Source: Sphingomonas sp. S1-29 (GTDB lineage: Bacteria; Pseudomonadota; Alphaproteobacteria; Sphingomonadales; Sphingomonadaceae). From it: 64,000 nucleotides of DNA. Under the pieces are notes generated by a model, which saw nothing but the letters and a program-made list of their open reading frames with translations, did not search any database and had not been told where the DNA came from. Position 1 is the first letter of the stretch. Each line of letters starts with the position of its first letter. The translations under genes and the position numbers were made by a program. Shown here piece by piece: positions 17,118 through 26,460 of the stretch. The DNA is taken from assembly GCF_026167545.1 (NCBI RefSeq), contig NZ_CP110678.1, positions 2,105,501 through 2,169,500 on the forward strand, read 5' to 3'.

Positions 17118-18389
17118 ATGAGCTTGCGCACACCCGGCATCCGATTGGGCGATATTCCCCCGCCCGCTTTGCTGCGGATGCGCCGCGTCGCGACCGGGCT
17201 GCTGGTGGCGATGGCGGGCCTGTTCCTGGTCGCGCGCTTCAATGCGGGCGGCCACCCCGCCTGGGGGTATGTCCAGGCGTTCGCCGAGGCGGCGATGGTC
17301 GGCGGGCTGGCCGACTGGTTCGCGGTCACCGCGCTATTCCGTCACCCGCTGGGGCTGCCGATCCCGCACACTGCGATCGTTCCGCGCAACAAGGACCGGA
17401 TCGGCGACACGCTGGCGGTGTTCCTCAAGGACAATTTCCTCATTCCCCGCGTCGTCGCGCAGCGGATGCGCGGCATCGATGTCGCCGGCGCGGCGGGGCG
17501 CTGGCTGACCGAGGGGAACGCCACCGCCGCGGGCGGGCGAATGCGCTATGGCGCCGCACGGCTGGCGGCGAACATCCTCGAATCGCTCGATCAGGAACGG
17601 CTGGGCGGGATGGTCCGCGGCGCGCTGTCGGGGCAGTTGCGCCGGCTCGACGTCGCGCCGTTGCTCGGCCAGGCGCTGGAAGCGGCGATCGCCGATGGCC
17701 GGCACGGTCCGCTGATGGACGGCACGATCCGCTGGGCCGCGCGGATCCTCGAATCGAACCAGCATCTGATCCGCGCGATGGTGCACGAACGCGCGGGCGC
17801 GGTGCTGCGCTGGACCGGGCTCGACGAGACGCTGGCCAATAAGATCATCGACGGCTTGGAAAAGCTGATCCACGCGATGGCCGACGACCCCGACCACCCC
17901 TTGCGCGCCAAGGCCGAGGAAGGCCTGGCGCAGCTAGCCCACGACCTGCAGCATGATCCGGCGACGCAGGCCAAGGTCGCGCGGTTCAAGGACGAGATGC
18001 TCGACAACCCCGCGCTCGGCAATTGGTGGCAGGGGGTGTGGGAAACGATGCGCGCCGGCCTGCTGCGAATGGCGCGCGATCCCGACGCGATGATGGCGGG
18101 CCGGCTGGGCGAGGCGCTGCGCCAGCTCGGCACCACGCTGCAATCCGACCCGGTGCTCGCCGCGACGATCAACCGCTTCGCGCGCCGCGCCGTGGTGGGT
18201 GCGGCATCGGATTATGGCGACGCGATCGTCCGGCTGGTGAGCGACACCGTCCGCGGCTGGGACGCAGCGACGATCACCGGGCGCCTCGAAAACGCGGTCG
18301 GCCGCGACCTGCAATATATCCGGATCAACGGCACGCTGGTGGGCGGCATCGTCGGCCTCGCGATCCACGCGATCGATGGCTGGCTGTAA
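17118..18389 (+). CDS. DUF445 family membrane-associated protein
   Basis: About 423 residues with an N-terminal membrane segment (ATGLLVAMAGLFLVARF) and the DUF445 signature GYVQAFAEAAMVGGLADWFA followed by VTALFRHPLGLPIPHTAIVP and NKDRIGDTLAVFLKDNFL. A long helical domain follows, then a C-terminal hydrophobic end (GTLVGGIVGLAIHAI). The function of this family is not established. The start is uncertain between ATGs at 17109 and 17118; GGGGGATT precedes both. It lies 31 bases after the RND pump and may be cotranscribed, but the families are not usually linked. Confidence 0.88.
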   Translation: MSLRTPGIRLGDIPPPALLRMRRVATGLLVAMAGLFLVARFNAGGHPAWGYVQAFAEAAMVGGLADWFAVTALFRHPLGLPIPHTAIVPRNKDRIGDTLAVFLKDNFLIPRVVAQRMRGIDVAGAAGRWLTEGNATAAGGRMRYGAARLAANILESLDQERLGGMVRGALSGQLRRLDVAPLLGQALEAAIADGRHGPLMDGTIRWAARILESNQHLIRAMVHERAGAVLRWTGLDETLANKIIDGLEKLIHAMADDPDHPLRAKAEEGLAQLAHDLQHDPATQAKVARFKDEMLDNPALGNWWQGVWETMRAGLLRMARDPDAMMAGRLGEALRQLGTTLQSDPVLAATINRFARRAVVGAASDYGDAIVRLVSDTVRGWDAATITGRLENAVGRDLQYIRINGTLVGGIVGLAIHAIDGWL

Positions 18390-18415
18390 TTCCGATCGCT
18401 TTGAACCAAGCGCCT

Positions 18416-19099
18416 TTACCGCCAGTCGAGTACTTCCCACCCCTCGCGCGCCGCCAGTGCCGTGAGCGGCGCATGGGCATTCACCGCGAATGCTTCGTCG
18501 GCCCAGCGCAGCGCGGGGGCGTCGGACACGTGATCGCTGTAGAACCGTATCTGTGCCTGTGCGCGAGCGATCCCCTCGCGCGCCATCCACGCCTCGATCA
18601 TCGCCAGCTTGGCGGGGCCATAGCAATTGTCCCCCGCCACCCCGCTCAGCACGTCCCCCGCAGCATTGCGCCGGACCTCGGTCGCGACCACCGCGTCGAA
18701 GCCAAGGCGGGCCGCGATCGCCTCGGCATAATAGCGATACGACGCGGTCGCGAGCACCAGCCGATAGCCCGCGGCGCGATCGGCGGCGATCTGCGCGCGC
18801 GCCGCCGCCAACACCTCGTCGCGGTCGATCGCCTCGGCGAACGCCGCGGTCAGCCGCGCAAGGTCCTGCTCGCTCAGCCGCGGCCCCAGCATCAGCCGCT
18901 GCGTTGCGTGCTTGAGCCGCGATCGGTCGATCAGCTTCAGCGGATGCCCCAGCGCCAACAGCCCCGCGACGGGCAACAGCGCCAGCCGCCAGCGCGCATG
19001 ACTAGCCGCCCCCGCGACCAGGAAGCGCGTCCAGGTCGCGCGCCGGGTGACCGTCTTGTCCATGTCGTAGATCGCAAGCCGCATCATCCGATGCGCCAT
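18416..19099 (-). CDS. HAD-IB family phosphatase
   Basis: About 227 residues. The nucleophile motif DMDKTVTRR lies near the N-terminus, motif II is LVLATASY, and the motif III/IV region is GPAKLAMIEAW...YSDHVSDAPALRWADEAFAVN. A helical cap of the HAD-IB/SerB-like class lies between. Such proteins hydrolyse phosphoserine or lysophosphatidate-type substrates; which one is unknown. The ATG at 19099 was chosen (MAHRMMRLAIYDMD); 19087 and 19084 are possible. It is divergent from the MCE transporter operon, whose lipid role makes a lipid phosphatase a reasonable guess only. Confidence 0.85.
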   Translation of the reverse strand: MAHRMMRLAIYDMDKTVTRRATWTRFLVAGAASHARWRLALLPVAGLLALGHPLKLIDRSRLKHATQRLMLGPRLSEQDLARLTAAFAEAIDRDEVLAAARAQIAADRAAGYRLVLATASYRYYAEAIAARLGFDAVVATEVRRNAAGDVLSGVAGDNCYGPAKLAMIEAWMAREGIARAQAQIRFYSDHVSDAPALRWADEAFAVNAHAPLTALAAREGWEVLDWR

Positions 19100-19149
19100 G
19101 CCGCCTATAACCTTGCCGATCCATCTCAAATCGACGATGGAGGCAGGCG

Positions 19150-20256
19150 ATGAAGCGAATGGCCGACTTTGCCCGCGACGGCGCCGATGGCGACACCATC
19201 CGTATGCAGGGCGATCTGTCGCTGGCGCAGCTGGGCGACCTGCCCGACCGGCTCGAGCAGGTCGATAGCGGGGTGACCCGGATCGATCTTAGCGGCGTCG
19301 ATCGGATCGACACCGTCGGCGCCTGGGTCGTCCACCGGTTCGCGCGCGATCGCAATGCCGAGATCGTCGGGCTGGGCGAAGATAGCGGCAAGCTGATGGA
19401 GCAGGTGCAAGCCGCCGATCAGCCGATGGCGGTTTCCGGCAAGCCGATGCGCTCGGGCTTGCGCGTTCTCGACGAGATCGGCGCGGCTACCGCGCAGGCG
19501 GGGCGCACGATGCTCGGCCTGCTGGGATTCATGGGCGCCACCGTTATCGCCTTTGCCAACGTCATCCGTCATCCGCGCCGGTTCCGCTTCAACGCGGTCG
19601 TTCACCGCTTCGAAGTCGTCGGGGTGTCGGCGCTCGGCATCGTCGGCTTGATGAGCTTCCTGATCGGCATCGTCATCGCGCAGCAGGGTGCGGTGCAGCT
19701 GCGCCAGTTCGGCGCCGAGGTATTCACGATCAACCTGATTGGCCGGCTCACCTTCCGCGAGCTCGGCGTGCTGATGACCGCGATCATGGTCGCGGGCCGA
19801 TCGGGTTCGGCCTTCGCCGCGCAGATCGGCACGATGAAGCTGACCGAAGAGATCGACGCGATGCGCACGATCGGCGTGTCGCCGATGGAGGCGCTGGTCG
19901 TCCCGCGGGTGCTTGCGGCGATCCTGCTGATGCCGCTGCTAGGCTTCTACGCATCGATCGTCGCGATCATCGGCGGCGGTTTGCTCAGCTGGGCGACGCT
20001 CGACATCCCGCCGATCACCTTCATCCAGCGCATCCGCGAAGTCGTGCCGATCACCGATCTCTATGTCGGGCTGGTCAAGGCGCCGGTCTTCGGCGCGATC
20101 ATCGCGATGTCGGGCTGTTTCCAGGGCATGTTGGTCGAAAACGACGCCGAGCAGGTCGGGCTGCGCACCACCTCGGCGGTGGTCCAGGCGATCTTCCTCG
20201 TGATCGTGCTCGACGCGTTCTTCGCGATCTTCTTCACCTGGATCGGGTGGATATGA
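19150..20256 (+). CDS. mlaE: MlaE-family ABC transporter permease with N-terminal STAS domain
   Basis: 368 residues. The first ~100 form a STAS/MlaB-like domain (IDLSGVDRIDTVGAWVVHRF), here fused to the permease. The rest is a five-segment MlaE permease (GIVGLMSFLIGIVIAQQGAV, MVAGRSGSAFAAQIGTMKLT, EEIDAMRTIGVSP). This is the inner-membrane channel of an MCE phospholipid transporter. In Sphingobium the orthologous set is LinKLMN, needed for growth with hexachlorocyclohexane through outer-membrane integrity. A good ribosome site (GGAGG) precedes the ATG. Its stop overlaps the ATPase start. Confidence 0.94.
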   Translation: MKRMADFARDGADGDTIRMQGDLSLAQLGDLPDRLEQVDSGVTRIDLSGVDRIDTVGAWVVHRFARDRNAEIVGLGEDSGKLMEQVQAADQPMAVSGKPMRSGLRVLDEIGAATAQAGRTMLGLLGFMGATVIAFANVIRHPRRFRFNAVVHRFEVVGVSALGIVGLMSFLIGIVIAQQGAVQLRQFGAEVFTINLIGRLTFRELGVLMTAIMVAGRSGSAFAAQIGTMKLTEEIDAMRTIGVSPMEALVVPRVLAAILLMPLLGFYASIVAIIGGGLLSWATLDIPPITFIQRIREVVPITDLYVGLVKAPVFGAIIAMSGCFQGMLVENDAEQVGLRTTSAVVQAIFLVIVLDAFFAIFFTWIGWI

Positions 20257-21098
20257 ACGAGCTTCGTTCCGACCAGACCGCCAGCGCTGCAGACACGCGC
20301 GAGGGCGACCCCATCATCTGCGTACGCGGACTCAAGAACGCGTTCGGCGAACAGGTCGTCCACGAAAATCTCGACCTCGACGTGCGCCGCGGCGAGATCA
20401 TCGGCGTGGTCGGCGGGTCGGGCACCGGCAAGTCGGTGCTGATGCGTTCGATCATCGGGCTGCAGCACCCGGTCGAGGGCCAGATCGAAGTCTTCGGCGA
20501 AACCACGCTCGACCGCGAAGAGACCGAGGCGGTCGAGATTCGCAAGCGCTGGGGCGTGCTGTTCCAGGGCGGCGCGCTGTTTTCGACGCTCACAGTGTCC
20601 GAAAACGTCCAGGTGCCGATCAAGGAATTCTATCCTCGGATCGATCGCACGCTGCTCGCCGAAATCGCATCGTACAAGGTGGTGATGACCGGGCTGTCGG
20701 CCGATGCCGGCCCCAAATATCCCTCCGAGCTGTCGGGCGGCATGAAGAAGCGCGCAGGGCTTGCCCGCGCGCTCGCGCTCGATCCCGAATTGCTGTTCCT
20801 CGACGAGCCCACCGCGGGGCTCGACCCGATCGGCGCCGCGGCGTTCGACGAACTCACCAAATCGCTCCAGCGCACCCTGGGGCTCACCGTATTCCTGATC
20901 ACCCATGACCTCGACACGCTGTACGCGATCTGCGACCGCGTTGCGGTGCTGGCCGACAAGAAGGTCATCGCCGTGGGCACGATCCCCGAGCTGCTGGCGC
21001 TGGACCACCCTTGGATTCAGGAATATTTCAACGGGCCGCGCGGACGCGCAGCGGTCGACAGCGCCGAGCGGGCCGACCGCAAAGCGAGCATGAGGTAA
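20253..21098 (+). CDS. mlaF: MlaF-family ABC transporter ATPase
   Basis: 281 residues. Walker A is GGSGTGKS at about residue 58, the signature LSGGMKKRAGLARALAL, and Walker B LLFLDEPTAGLDP, with the H-loop in FLITHDLDTL. It energises the MCE transporter with the STAS-permease. The ATG at 20253 overlaps the permease stop (ATGA), so it is chosen over the GTG at 20247. It ends in a charged tail (RADRKASMR). The MlaD gene begins four bases after the stop. Confidence 0.95.
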   Translation: MNELRSDQTASAADTREGDPIICVRGLKNAFGEQVVHENLDLDVRRGEIIGVVGGSGTGKSVLMRSIIGLQHPVEGQIEVFGETTLDREETEAVEIRKRWGVLFQGGALFSTLTVSENVQVPIKEFYPRIDRTLLAEIASYKVVMTGLSADAGPKYPSELSGGMKKRAGLARALALDPELLFLDEPTAGLDPIGAAAFDELTKSLQRTLGLTVFLITHDLDTLYAICDRVAVLADKKVIAVGTIPELLALDHPWIQEYFNGPRGRAAVDSAERADRKASMR

Positions 21099-21101
21099 GG
21101 C

Positions 21102-22067
21102 ATGGAAACCCGATCGAACCACGTCCTCGTCGGCGCCGTCGTGCTGATCCTGCTGCTGATGCTGGCGCTCTTCACCGTTTGGCTCGCGCAACTGAGCGGC
21201 GGAGACGAGAAGGAGTATGACATCTTCTTCAAACAGGCCGTCGATGGCGTGAACAAGGGTTCGCCGGTCGCCTTTTCGGGCGTTCCCTCGGGCCAGGTCA
21301 CCGACATCGCGCTATATGTGCCCGATCCGCAGTTCGTGCGCGTCCGCATCCGGGTGAACAGCGACGTGCCGATCCTCGAGGGCACCACCGCGACGATCCA
21401 GGGCGTCGGCTTCACCGGCGTCAGCCAAGTCGCACTCGATGGTTCGGTCAAGGGCGCACCGCCGCTTGCGTGCCCCAGCGAGGGAGCCTCGGCCGATTGC
21501 CCGTTCGGCGTGCCGACGATCCCTACCAAGCGCGGCGGGCTCGGCGCGATCCTGAACACCGCGCCGCTGCTTCTAGAGCGCATCTCGACGCTGACCGAGC
21601 GGCTGACCGAGCTGTTGTCCGATCGCAACCAGGAATCGATCGCGGGCATCCTCGAAAACACCAATCGCCTGTCCGATGCGCTGGCCGATCGCGGCCCCGA
21701 GATCGCCGCGACGCTTGCCGAGACGCAGATGGCGATCCGCCGCGCCGGGGTTGCCGCCGAACAGATCGGCCAGCTCGCCGCGACCACCAATACCGTGCTC
21801 GCCGAGGATATCCGCCCAGTGATGGCGAACCTCAACAAGACGATCCTCAGTGCGCAACGTAGCGCGGAATCGCTCGACGCAGCGATCGGCGATGCGCGGC
21901 CGGGGCTGCAGGCATTTTCGAAGCAGACCATTCCCGAAGTCGGCCAGCTGGTGTCGGACCTTCGCCAGATGACCGAAGCGCTTTCCGAGGTCGCCGAAAA
22001 GGTGAACCGCGGCGGTGCGGGCTCGCTGGTCGGCTCGCCCAAGCTGCCCGATTATGAACCCAAGTGA
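21102..22067 (+). CDS. mlaD: MCE domain substrate-binding protein (MlaD family)
   Basis: 321 residues. A membrane anchor (VLVGAVVLILLLMLALFTVW) is followed by one MCE domain at about 40-120 (YDIFFKQAVDGVNKGSPVAF, SGVPSGQVTDIAL, GVGFTGVSQVALDG). A long helical C-terminal part (about 160-315) contains repeated amphipathic heptads (ERISTLTERLTELL, AGVAAEQIGQLAATTN). The periplasmic hexamer binds and shuttles lipid. The extended helical tail is typical of LinM/Mce-type proteins rather than the short E. coli MlaD. It is the third gene of the operon. Confidence 0.93.
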   Translation: METRSNHVLVGAVVLILLLMLALFTVWLAQLSGGDEKEYDIFFKQAVDGVNKGSPVAFSGVPSGQVTDIALYVPDPQFVRVRIRVNSDVPILEGTTATIQGVGFTGVSQVALDGSVKGAPPLACPSEGASADCPFGVPTIPTKRGGLGAILNTAPLLLERISTLTERLTELLSDRNQESIAGILENTNRLSDALADRGPEIAATLAETQMAIRRAGVAAEQIGQLAATTNTVLAEDIRPVMANLNKTILSAQRSAESLDAAIGDARPGLQAFSKQTIPEVGQLVSDLRQMTEALSEVAEKVNRGGAGSLVGSPKLPDYEPK

Positions 22068-22089
22068 TGCATTTCGTGAGGCACCGGCC

Positions 22090-22671
22090 ATGAAGACGCT
22101 CGCAATCCTCCTCGCCGCGCTGCCGCTGTCGGCATGCATCAGCTTCGGCGCCGAACCGCCGCCCTCGCTGCTGACGCTTACCAGCGCGGCGGCGGTGCCG
22201 GTCGGCCAGACGCAAAGCTCGGGTGCCGCCCAGACGATCACGATCAGCGTGCCTTCGACGCCGCAGGAATTGTCGGTAGCGCGGGTGCCGGTGCGCTCGA
22301 CCGACACCTCGATCGCCTATGTGAAGGACGCGCAATGGGTCGAGCCCCCTGCGCGGCTGTTCGCGCGGCTGCTGGCCGACACCATGACCACGCGCACCGG
22401 TCGCGTCGTGCTGTCGGGCCGCCAGTCGAACGTCGATCCGGGCGCCTTGCTGTCGGGCGAATTGCGCAGCTTCGGTTTCGAGGCGGCGACCAGCGAAGCG
22501 GTCGTCACCTATGACGGCGCGTTGTTGCGCAAGGACGCGACCGCCTTCGAGAAGCGCCGCTTCGAGGCGCGTGTGCCGGTGACCGCGATCGACGCCGCCA
22601 ATGCCGGGGTAGCGCTGAACCAGGCGGCGAACCAGGTTGCCGCCGAAGTGGCTGACTGGGTGGGGCGCTGA
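22090..22671 (+). CDS. ABC-type transport auxiliary lipoprotein (MCE system)
   Basis: 193 residues with a lipoprotein signal (MKTLAILLAALPLSAC, lipobox LSAC). The mature part matches the ABC-type transport auxiliary family (PqiC/LinN type): ITISVPSTPQELSVARVPVR, AYVKDAQWVEPPARLFARLL, LSGELRSFGFEA. It is expected on the periplasmic face of the outer membrane as the receiving partner of the MCE protein. The ATG at 22090 is chosen because it opens the signal. It is the last gene of the operon; a weak GGCGCT/AGCGCC hairpin overlaps the stop. Confidence 0.92.
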   Translation: MKTLAILLAALPLSACISFGAEPPPSLLTLTSAAAVPVGQTQSSGAAQTITISVPSTPQELSVARVPVRSTDTSIAYVKDAQWVEPPARLFARLLADTMTTRTGRVVLSGRQSNVDPGALLSGELRSFGFEAATSEAVVTYDGALLRKDATAFEKRRFEARVPVTAIDAANAGVALNQAANQVAAEVADWVGR

Positions 22672-22717
22672 GCGGCTAGCGCCAGGCGAGTCGAGGGGTT
22701 AGCGCGCCACCCTATCC

Positions 22718-22777
22718 CCGTTCGGGCTGCGCTTGTCGAAGCACCGTCCTTCTTGGACCGAGCGCAGGACGAACGGT
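22718..22777. repeat. GTTCG-family inverted repeat after the MCE operon
   Basis: CCGTTCGGGCTGCGCTTGTC at 22718 begins the element and GCAGGACGAACGG ends it at 22777, so the outer CCGTTCG/CGAACGG ends are inverted. It separates the convergent MCE operon and cyclophilin gene. Confidence 0.6.
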
Positions 22778-22787
22778 GGAGGTGTCC

Positions 22788-23633
22788 TCACCCCGCCCGC
22801 CGCACCTGCACCGGCAAGTCGCACACCGCCGCCCCCACCGCCACCGTCGGTGACGCGGGCACCTCGCGCGAGCGGACATAGGCCGCAAAGCGCACATTAT
22901 CCGCCGCGCGATATTCGAACTTCGGCCGCGCTGCCTCGGGCAGGTCGCTCGCCAGCCGGACTGACACGATCGGCGTCCGCTCGGCCGGATCGGCATAGAC
23001 GCCCAGCGGCGCGTCGCTGCGCTTGAGCGACGACAGATGCTGCATCCCCTCGACGATCCGCCCGACCACGGTGTAGTTCCGGTCGAGCCGCCGCGCCGAC
23101 TGGCCGATCGGCGTGAACAGCTCGGCGCCGCTGCCGGTATTGGGCAGCGCATCACGCGCGACGCCGACCGATCCGTAGCAATGCGTCAGCCACGCCGCCT
23201 TGCCGTCGGTCGCGATCGGCCAGCCATCGGCGGTGAAGCCCGACGCGGTCGAATAACCATCGGACCGCGCCATACGCTGCGCGGCGTCGAACCCCGCAAT
23301 CTCGAACTCGGGGGCGGGCGATGCGGCCACGCCGGCGGGCAACGGCTTCTTCTCGGTCGCATCGCCCCATTGCGCGACCCAGTTTTCCTGGACGCGATAG
23401 ACGCTCTCGCCGTCCCACCAGCCGGCCTTCGCCAGCGTGCGGATATTGGCGACGTGCGCCGGTGCAAACCGCGCCGCGAGCCGGACCACCACGGTACGGC
23501 CGTCTCCCAGCGTCATCACCAGCAATTCATCCGCCGGAACCGGCCGCCAATCAGCGGGCAACGCATCGCCGGGCAGCGGCGCGGGTGGCGTTTGCAGGGC
23601 GAGCGCAGCGAGTGCGAAGGCGTAAATCGGCAT
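22788..23633 (-). CDS. Periplasmic cyclophilin-type peptidyl-prolyl isomerase
   Basis: 281 residues with a signal peptide (MPIYAFALAALALQTPPAP). A cyclophilin-like domain follows: LVMTLGDGRTVVVRLAARFA, HVANIRTLAKAGWWDGESVYR, ENWVAQWGDATEK, then WLTHCYGSVGVARD and a late YTVVGRIVEGMQHLSSL. Compared with standard cyclophilins the core has long insertions and a C-terminal extension, the form often seen in sphingomonads. Catalytic competence is uncertain because the FHR active-site motif is replaced by VYRVQ. The ATG at 23633 opens the signal peptide. Confidence 0.8.
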   Translation of the reverse strand: MPIYAFALAALALQTPPAPLPGDALPADWRPVPADELLVMTLGDGRTVVVRLAARFAPAHVANIRTLAKAGWWDGESVYRVQENWVAQWGDATEKKPLPAGVAASPAPEFEIAGFDAAQRMARSDGYSTASGFTADGWPIATDGKAAWLTHCYGSVGVARDALPNTGSGAELFTPIGQSARRLDRNYTVVGRIVEGMQHLSSLKRSDAPLGVYADPAERTPIVSVRLASDLPEAARPKFEYRAADNVRFAAYVRSREVPASPTVAVGAAVCDLPVQVRRAG

Positions 23634-23745
23634 GGGTGCCAAGGTGGCACGCCGGCGCATCGGTACGCAATGCCGACATGGTTGCGGGAACCTTGCGACT
23701 GCCGCAATGTTAGCGTAGTCGGCCTCCTCTGCACCAAGGGTATGC

Positions 23746-23836
23746 GGAGCGGTGGCCGAGTGGTCGAAGGCGCTCGCCTGGAAAGTGAGTATGGGTCAAA
23801 AGCCCATCGTGGGTTCGAATCCCACCCGCTCCGCCA
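23746..23836 (+). tRNA. tRNA-Ser (anticodon GGA)
   Basis: A complete 91-base class II tRNA including a genome-encoded CCA. The acceptor arms GGAGCGG and CCGCTCC pair fully. The D arm is GCCGAGTGGTCGAAGGC. The anticodon stem is CTCGC/GTGAG with loop CTGGAAA, placing the anticodon GGA at 23780-23782. A long variable arm (TATGGGTCAAAAGCCCATC) and T arm GTGGGTTCGAATCCCAC follow. Serine identity follows from the anticodon and the long variable arm. Confidence 0.98.
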
Positions 23837-23887
23837 CCCCGATTGTCCCCGGCCCCGCGCCGGCAAGCGCGAGCAGAGTATCTATTG

Positions 23888-26440
23888 TTGCAACAATCAC
23901 CCCAGCCCACGACCGACAATCTTGCCATCCTCGACATACTCGGACGCGCGGGCGCTGCGCTGTTCGCCGATTTCGACAGCGAGCGGATCGTCCAGCAGGT
24001 CACCGATTCGAGCCGCGAGCTAACCGGCGCGCGCTATGCCGCCTATTTCCACAATCTGGTCGACGAAAGTAGCGGGCGGCTGGCGCTCTACACCCTGTCT
24101 GGCGCACGCACGGAAGATTTCGAAGGGTTCGGCCACCCGCGCGCGACGCAGATCTTCGCGCCGACCTTCGACAATCGCGTGGTGCGTGCCGACGATGTGC
24201 TCGCCGATCCGCGCTATGGCCATAACGCTCCGCATCACGGCCTGCCCGCGGGGCATCTGCCGGTGCGCAGCTATCTCGCGGTGCCGGTGGTCGGGCGTTC
24301 GGGCGCGGTGCTGGGCGGCATCCTGCTCGGCCATCCCGAACCCGGCCGCTTCGGCGAGCATGAAGAGCGGCTGATCGTCGGGCTTGCGGGGCAAGCAGCG
24401 ATCGCGATCGACAATGCCCGGTTGTTCGAAGCCGCGCAGCGCGAGCTCGCTGATCGCCGCCGGGTCGAAGCCGCGCTCGCCGCCAGCGAAATGCGGATGG
24501 AGGCGATCGCCAATTCGATCGACCAGATGATCTGGACGACCTTGCCCGACGGTTTCCACGATTATTACAATGCGCGCTGGTACGAATATACCGGGGTGCC
24601 CGCGGGATCGACCGATGGGGACGGCTGGCAGGCAATCTTCCATCCGGACGACCAGGAGCAAGCCGGTACGCGCTGGCGCCATAGCCTTGCTACCGGCGAT
24701 CCTTATGAAATCGAATATCGCCTGCGCCACCATAGCGGCGACTATCGCTGGGTACTCGGGCGCGCGCAGTGCATGCGCGACGGCGACGGCAACATCACCC
24801 GCTGGTTCGGCACCTGCACCGACATTCACGAGCTGAAGATCGCCCGCGACCAATTGCGCGACTTCAACGAGACGCTCGAAGCCCGCGTCCAGGCGCGTAC
24901 CGAGGAACTGATGCTGGCGCAGGAAGCGCTGCGCCAGGCGCAGAAGATGGAAGCGGTCGGCCAGCTGACCGGCGGCATCGCGCACGACTTCAACAATCTG
25001 CTGACGATCGTCACCGGCAATATCGGCATCACCCAGCGCGCTATCGCCGCCGCCGGGGTCAATGATCCGCGCGCCAGCCGTGCGCTCGACGGGGCGATGA
25101 AGGGTGCCGAGCGCGCCGCCGCGCTCACCCAGCGCCTGCTCGCCTTTTCGCGGCGCCAGCCGCTTGCCCCCAAGCCGATCGATGTCGACCGGCTGATCAC
25201 GTCGATGGCGGACCTGCTCAACCGCGCGCTCGGCGAGACCGTTGCCCTCGAAACCGTCACGACCCCCGGGCTGTGGCGCACCGAGGCCGATCCGCACCAG
25301 CTCGAAAGCGCGATCCTCAACCTCGCCGTCAATGCGCGCGACGCGATGCCCGATGGCGGTAAGCTGACGATCGAGACCGCCAACGCCAATCTCGACGAAC
25401 CCTATACCGCGCTCCATGCCGAGGTAGCGCCTGGCAGCTATGTGATGGTGTGCGTCACCGACACCGGTTGCGGCATGACCCCCGACCAGGTCCAGCGCGC
25501 GTTCGAACCCTTCTTCACCACCAAGGAAGTCGGCAAGGGCACCGGGCTGGGGCTGTCGATGGTCTATGGCTTCGTCAAGCAATCGGGCGGCCATGTGAAG
25601 ATCTATTCGGAGGTCGGCGAGGGCACGACGATCAAGCTGTATTTGCCGCGGCTGCTGCGCGACGTGACGATCGAGCCCGAGCCGGTACTCGCGACGGGGC
25701 TCGAGCCGAGCGTCCGGCGCGAGACGGTGCTGGTGTGCGAGGACGACGATGATGTCCGCGCCTATACCGTCGAATGCCTGCGCGAGCTCGGCTATCGCGT
25801 GCTCGAGGCGCATGACGGCCCCTCGGCGATCCGGCTGCTCGAACGCCAGGACGTGCCCGTCGACCTGCTCTTCACCGACGTAGTGATGCCCGGCATGTCG
25901 GGGCGCGAAGTCGCCGAGGCGGCGCAGGCAATCCAGCACGACCTGCGCGTGCTCTATACCTCGGGCTATACCCGCAACGCGATCGTCCATGGCGGGCGGC
26001 TCGATCCCGGTGTCGAGATGATCGGCAAGCCGTTCAGCTTCGAAACGCTCGCGCGGACGGTGCGCAACGTGCTCGATCGGGGGCGCAGCGAGCGCGTGCT
26101 GGTGGTCGAGGGCGACGACCAGGTGCGCGGCCTAGCGGTCGAGGCGCTGGCGAGTTCGGGGGTGCCGTCCGAAGGCGCGGCGACCGCGGGCGAAGCGCTC
26201 GGCAAGGTGCGCGCGGCACGCGGCGACTATGCTTTTGTCGTCATCGATGCCGAGCTAGCCGAGGCGCTGGTCGCCGAACTGCGCGCGCAGCATCGTTGCC
26301 TGGCGATCCTCGTCGCCTCCGATGGCCCCGACCCCGCTTTGGTCGAACGCTACGCCGACGACCGCTGCGTCGCGATCATCGAGAAGCCCTACACCGCCGC
26401 GCGGTTGCGCGAGGCGAATGCTGCGCTGGCGGCGCGGTGA
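23888..26440 (+). CDS. Hybrid sensor histidine kinase (GAF-PAS-HisKA-HATPase-REC-REC)
   Basis: About 850 residues and no membrane segments, so a cytoplasmic sensor. Order: GAF at about 20-180 (LAVPVVGRSGAVLGGILLGH), PAS_3 at about 205-320 (YYNARWYEYTGVP, EIEYRLRHHSGDYRWVLGRA), a phospho-acceptor histidine in GGIAHDFNNLLTI, ATPase with N, G1 and G2 boxes (NLAVNARDAMPDGG, DTGCGM, GKGTGLGLSMVYGF), a receiver with LLFTDVVMPGMSG, and a second, weaker receiver (FVVIDAEL, EKPY). The frame stays open back to a TTG at 23843, abutting the tRNA. The true start is probably the TTG at 23885/23888 after AGCAGAG. The signal and target are unknown. Confidence 0.9.
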   Translation: MQQSPQPTTDNLAILDILGRAGAALFADFDSERIVQQVTDSSRELTGARYAAYFHNLVDESSGRLALYTLSGARTEDFEGFGHPRATQIFAPTFDNRVVRADDVLADPRYGHNAPHHGLPAGHLPVRSYLAVPVVGRSGAVLGGILLGHPEPGRFGEHEERLIVGLAGQAAIAIDNARLFEAAQRELADRRRVEAALAASEMRMEAIANSIDQMIWTTLPDGFHDYYNARWYEYTGVPAGSTDGDGWQAIFHPDDQEQAGTRWRHSLATGDPYEIEYRLRHHSGDYRWVLGRAQCMRDGDGNITRWFGTCTDIHELKIARDQLRDFNETLEARVQARTEELMLAQEALRQAQKMEAVGQLTGGIAHDFNNLLTIVTGNIGITQRAIAAAGVNDPRASRALDGAMKGAERAAALTQRLLAFSRRQPLAPKPIDVDRLITSMADLLNRALGETVALETVTTPGLWRTEADPHQLESAILNLAVNARDAMPDGGKLTIETANANLDEPYTALHAEVAPGSYVMVCVTDTGCGMTPDQVQRAFEPFFTTKEVGKGTGLGLSMVYGFVKQSGGHVKIYSEVGEGTTIKLYLPRLLRDVTIEPEPVLATGLEPSVRRETVLVCEDDDDVRAYTVECLRELGYRVLEAHDGPSAIRLLERQDVPVDLLFTDVVMPGMSGREVAEAAQAIQHDLRVLYTSGYTRNAIVHGGRLDPGVEMIGKPFSFETLARTVRNVLDRGRSERVLVVEGDDQVRGLAVEALASSGVPSEGAATAGEALGKVRAARGDYAFVVIDAELAEALVAELRAQHRCLAILVASDGPDPALVERYADDRCVAIIEKPYTAARLREANAALAAR

Positions 26441-26460
26441 TGCAGGCATGCTCCTGAATT

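Noticed and set aside
23843..23887. Extension of the hybrid kinase to a TTG beside tRNA-Ser
   Set aside because: The residues have no conservation pattern, and the start would abut the mature tRNA end. A later TTG after AGCAGAG is more plausible.
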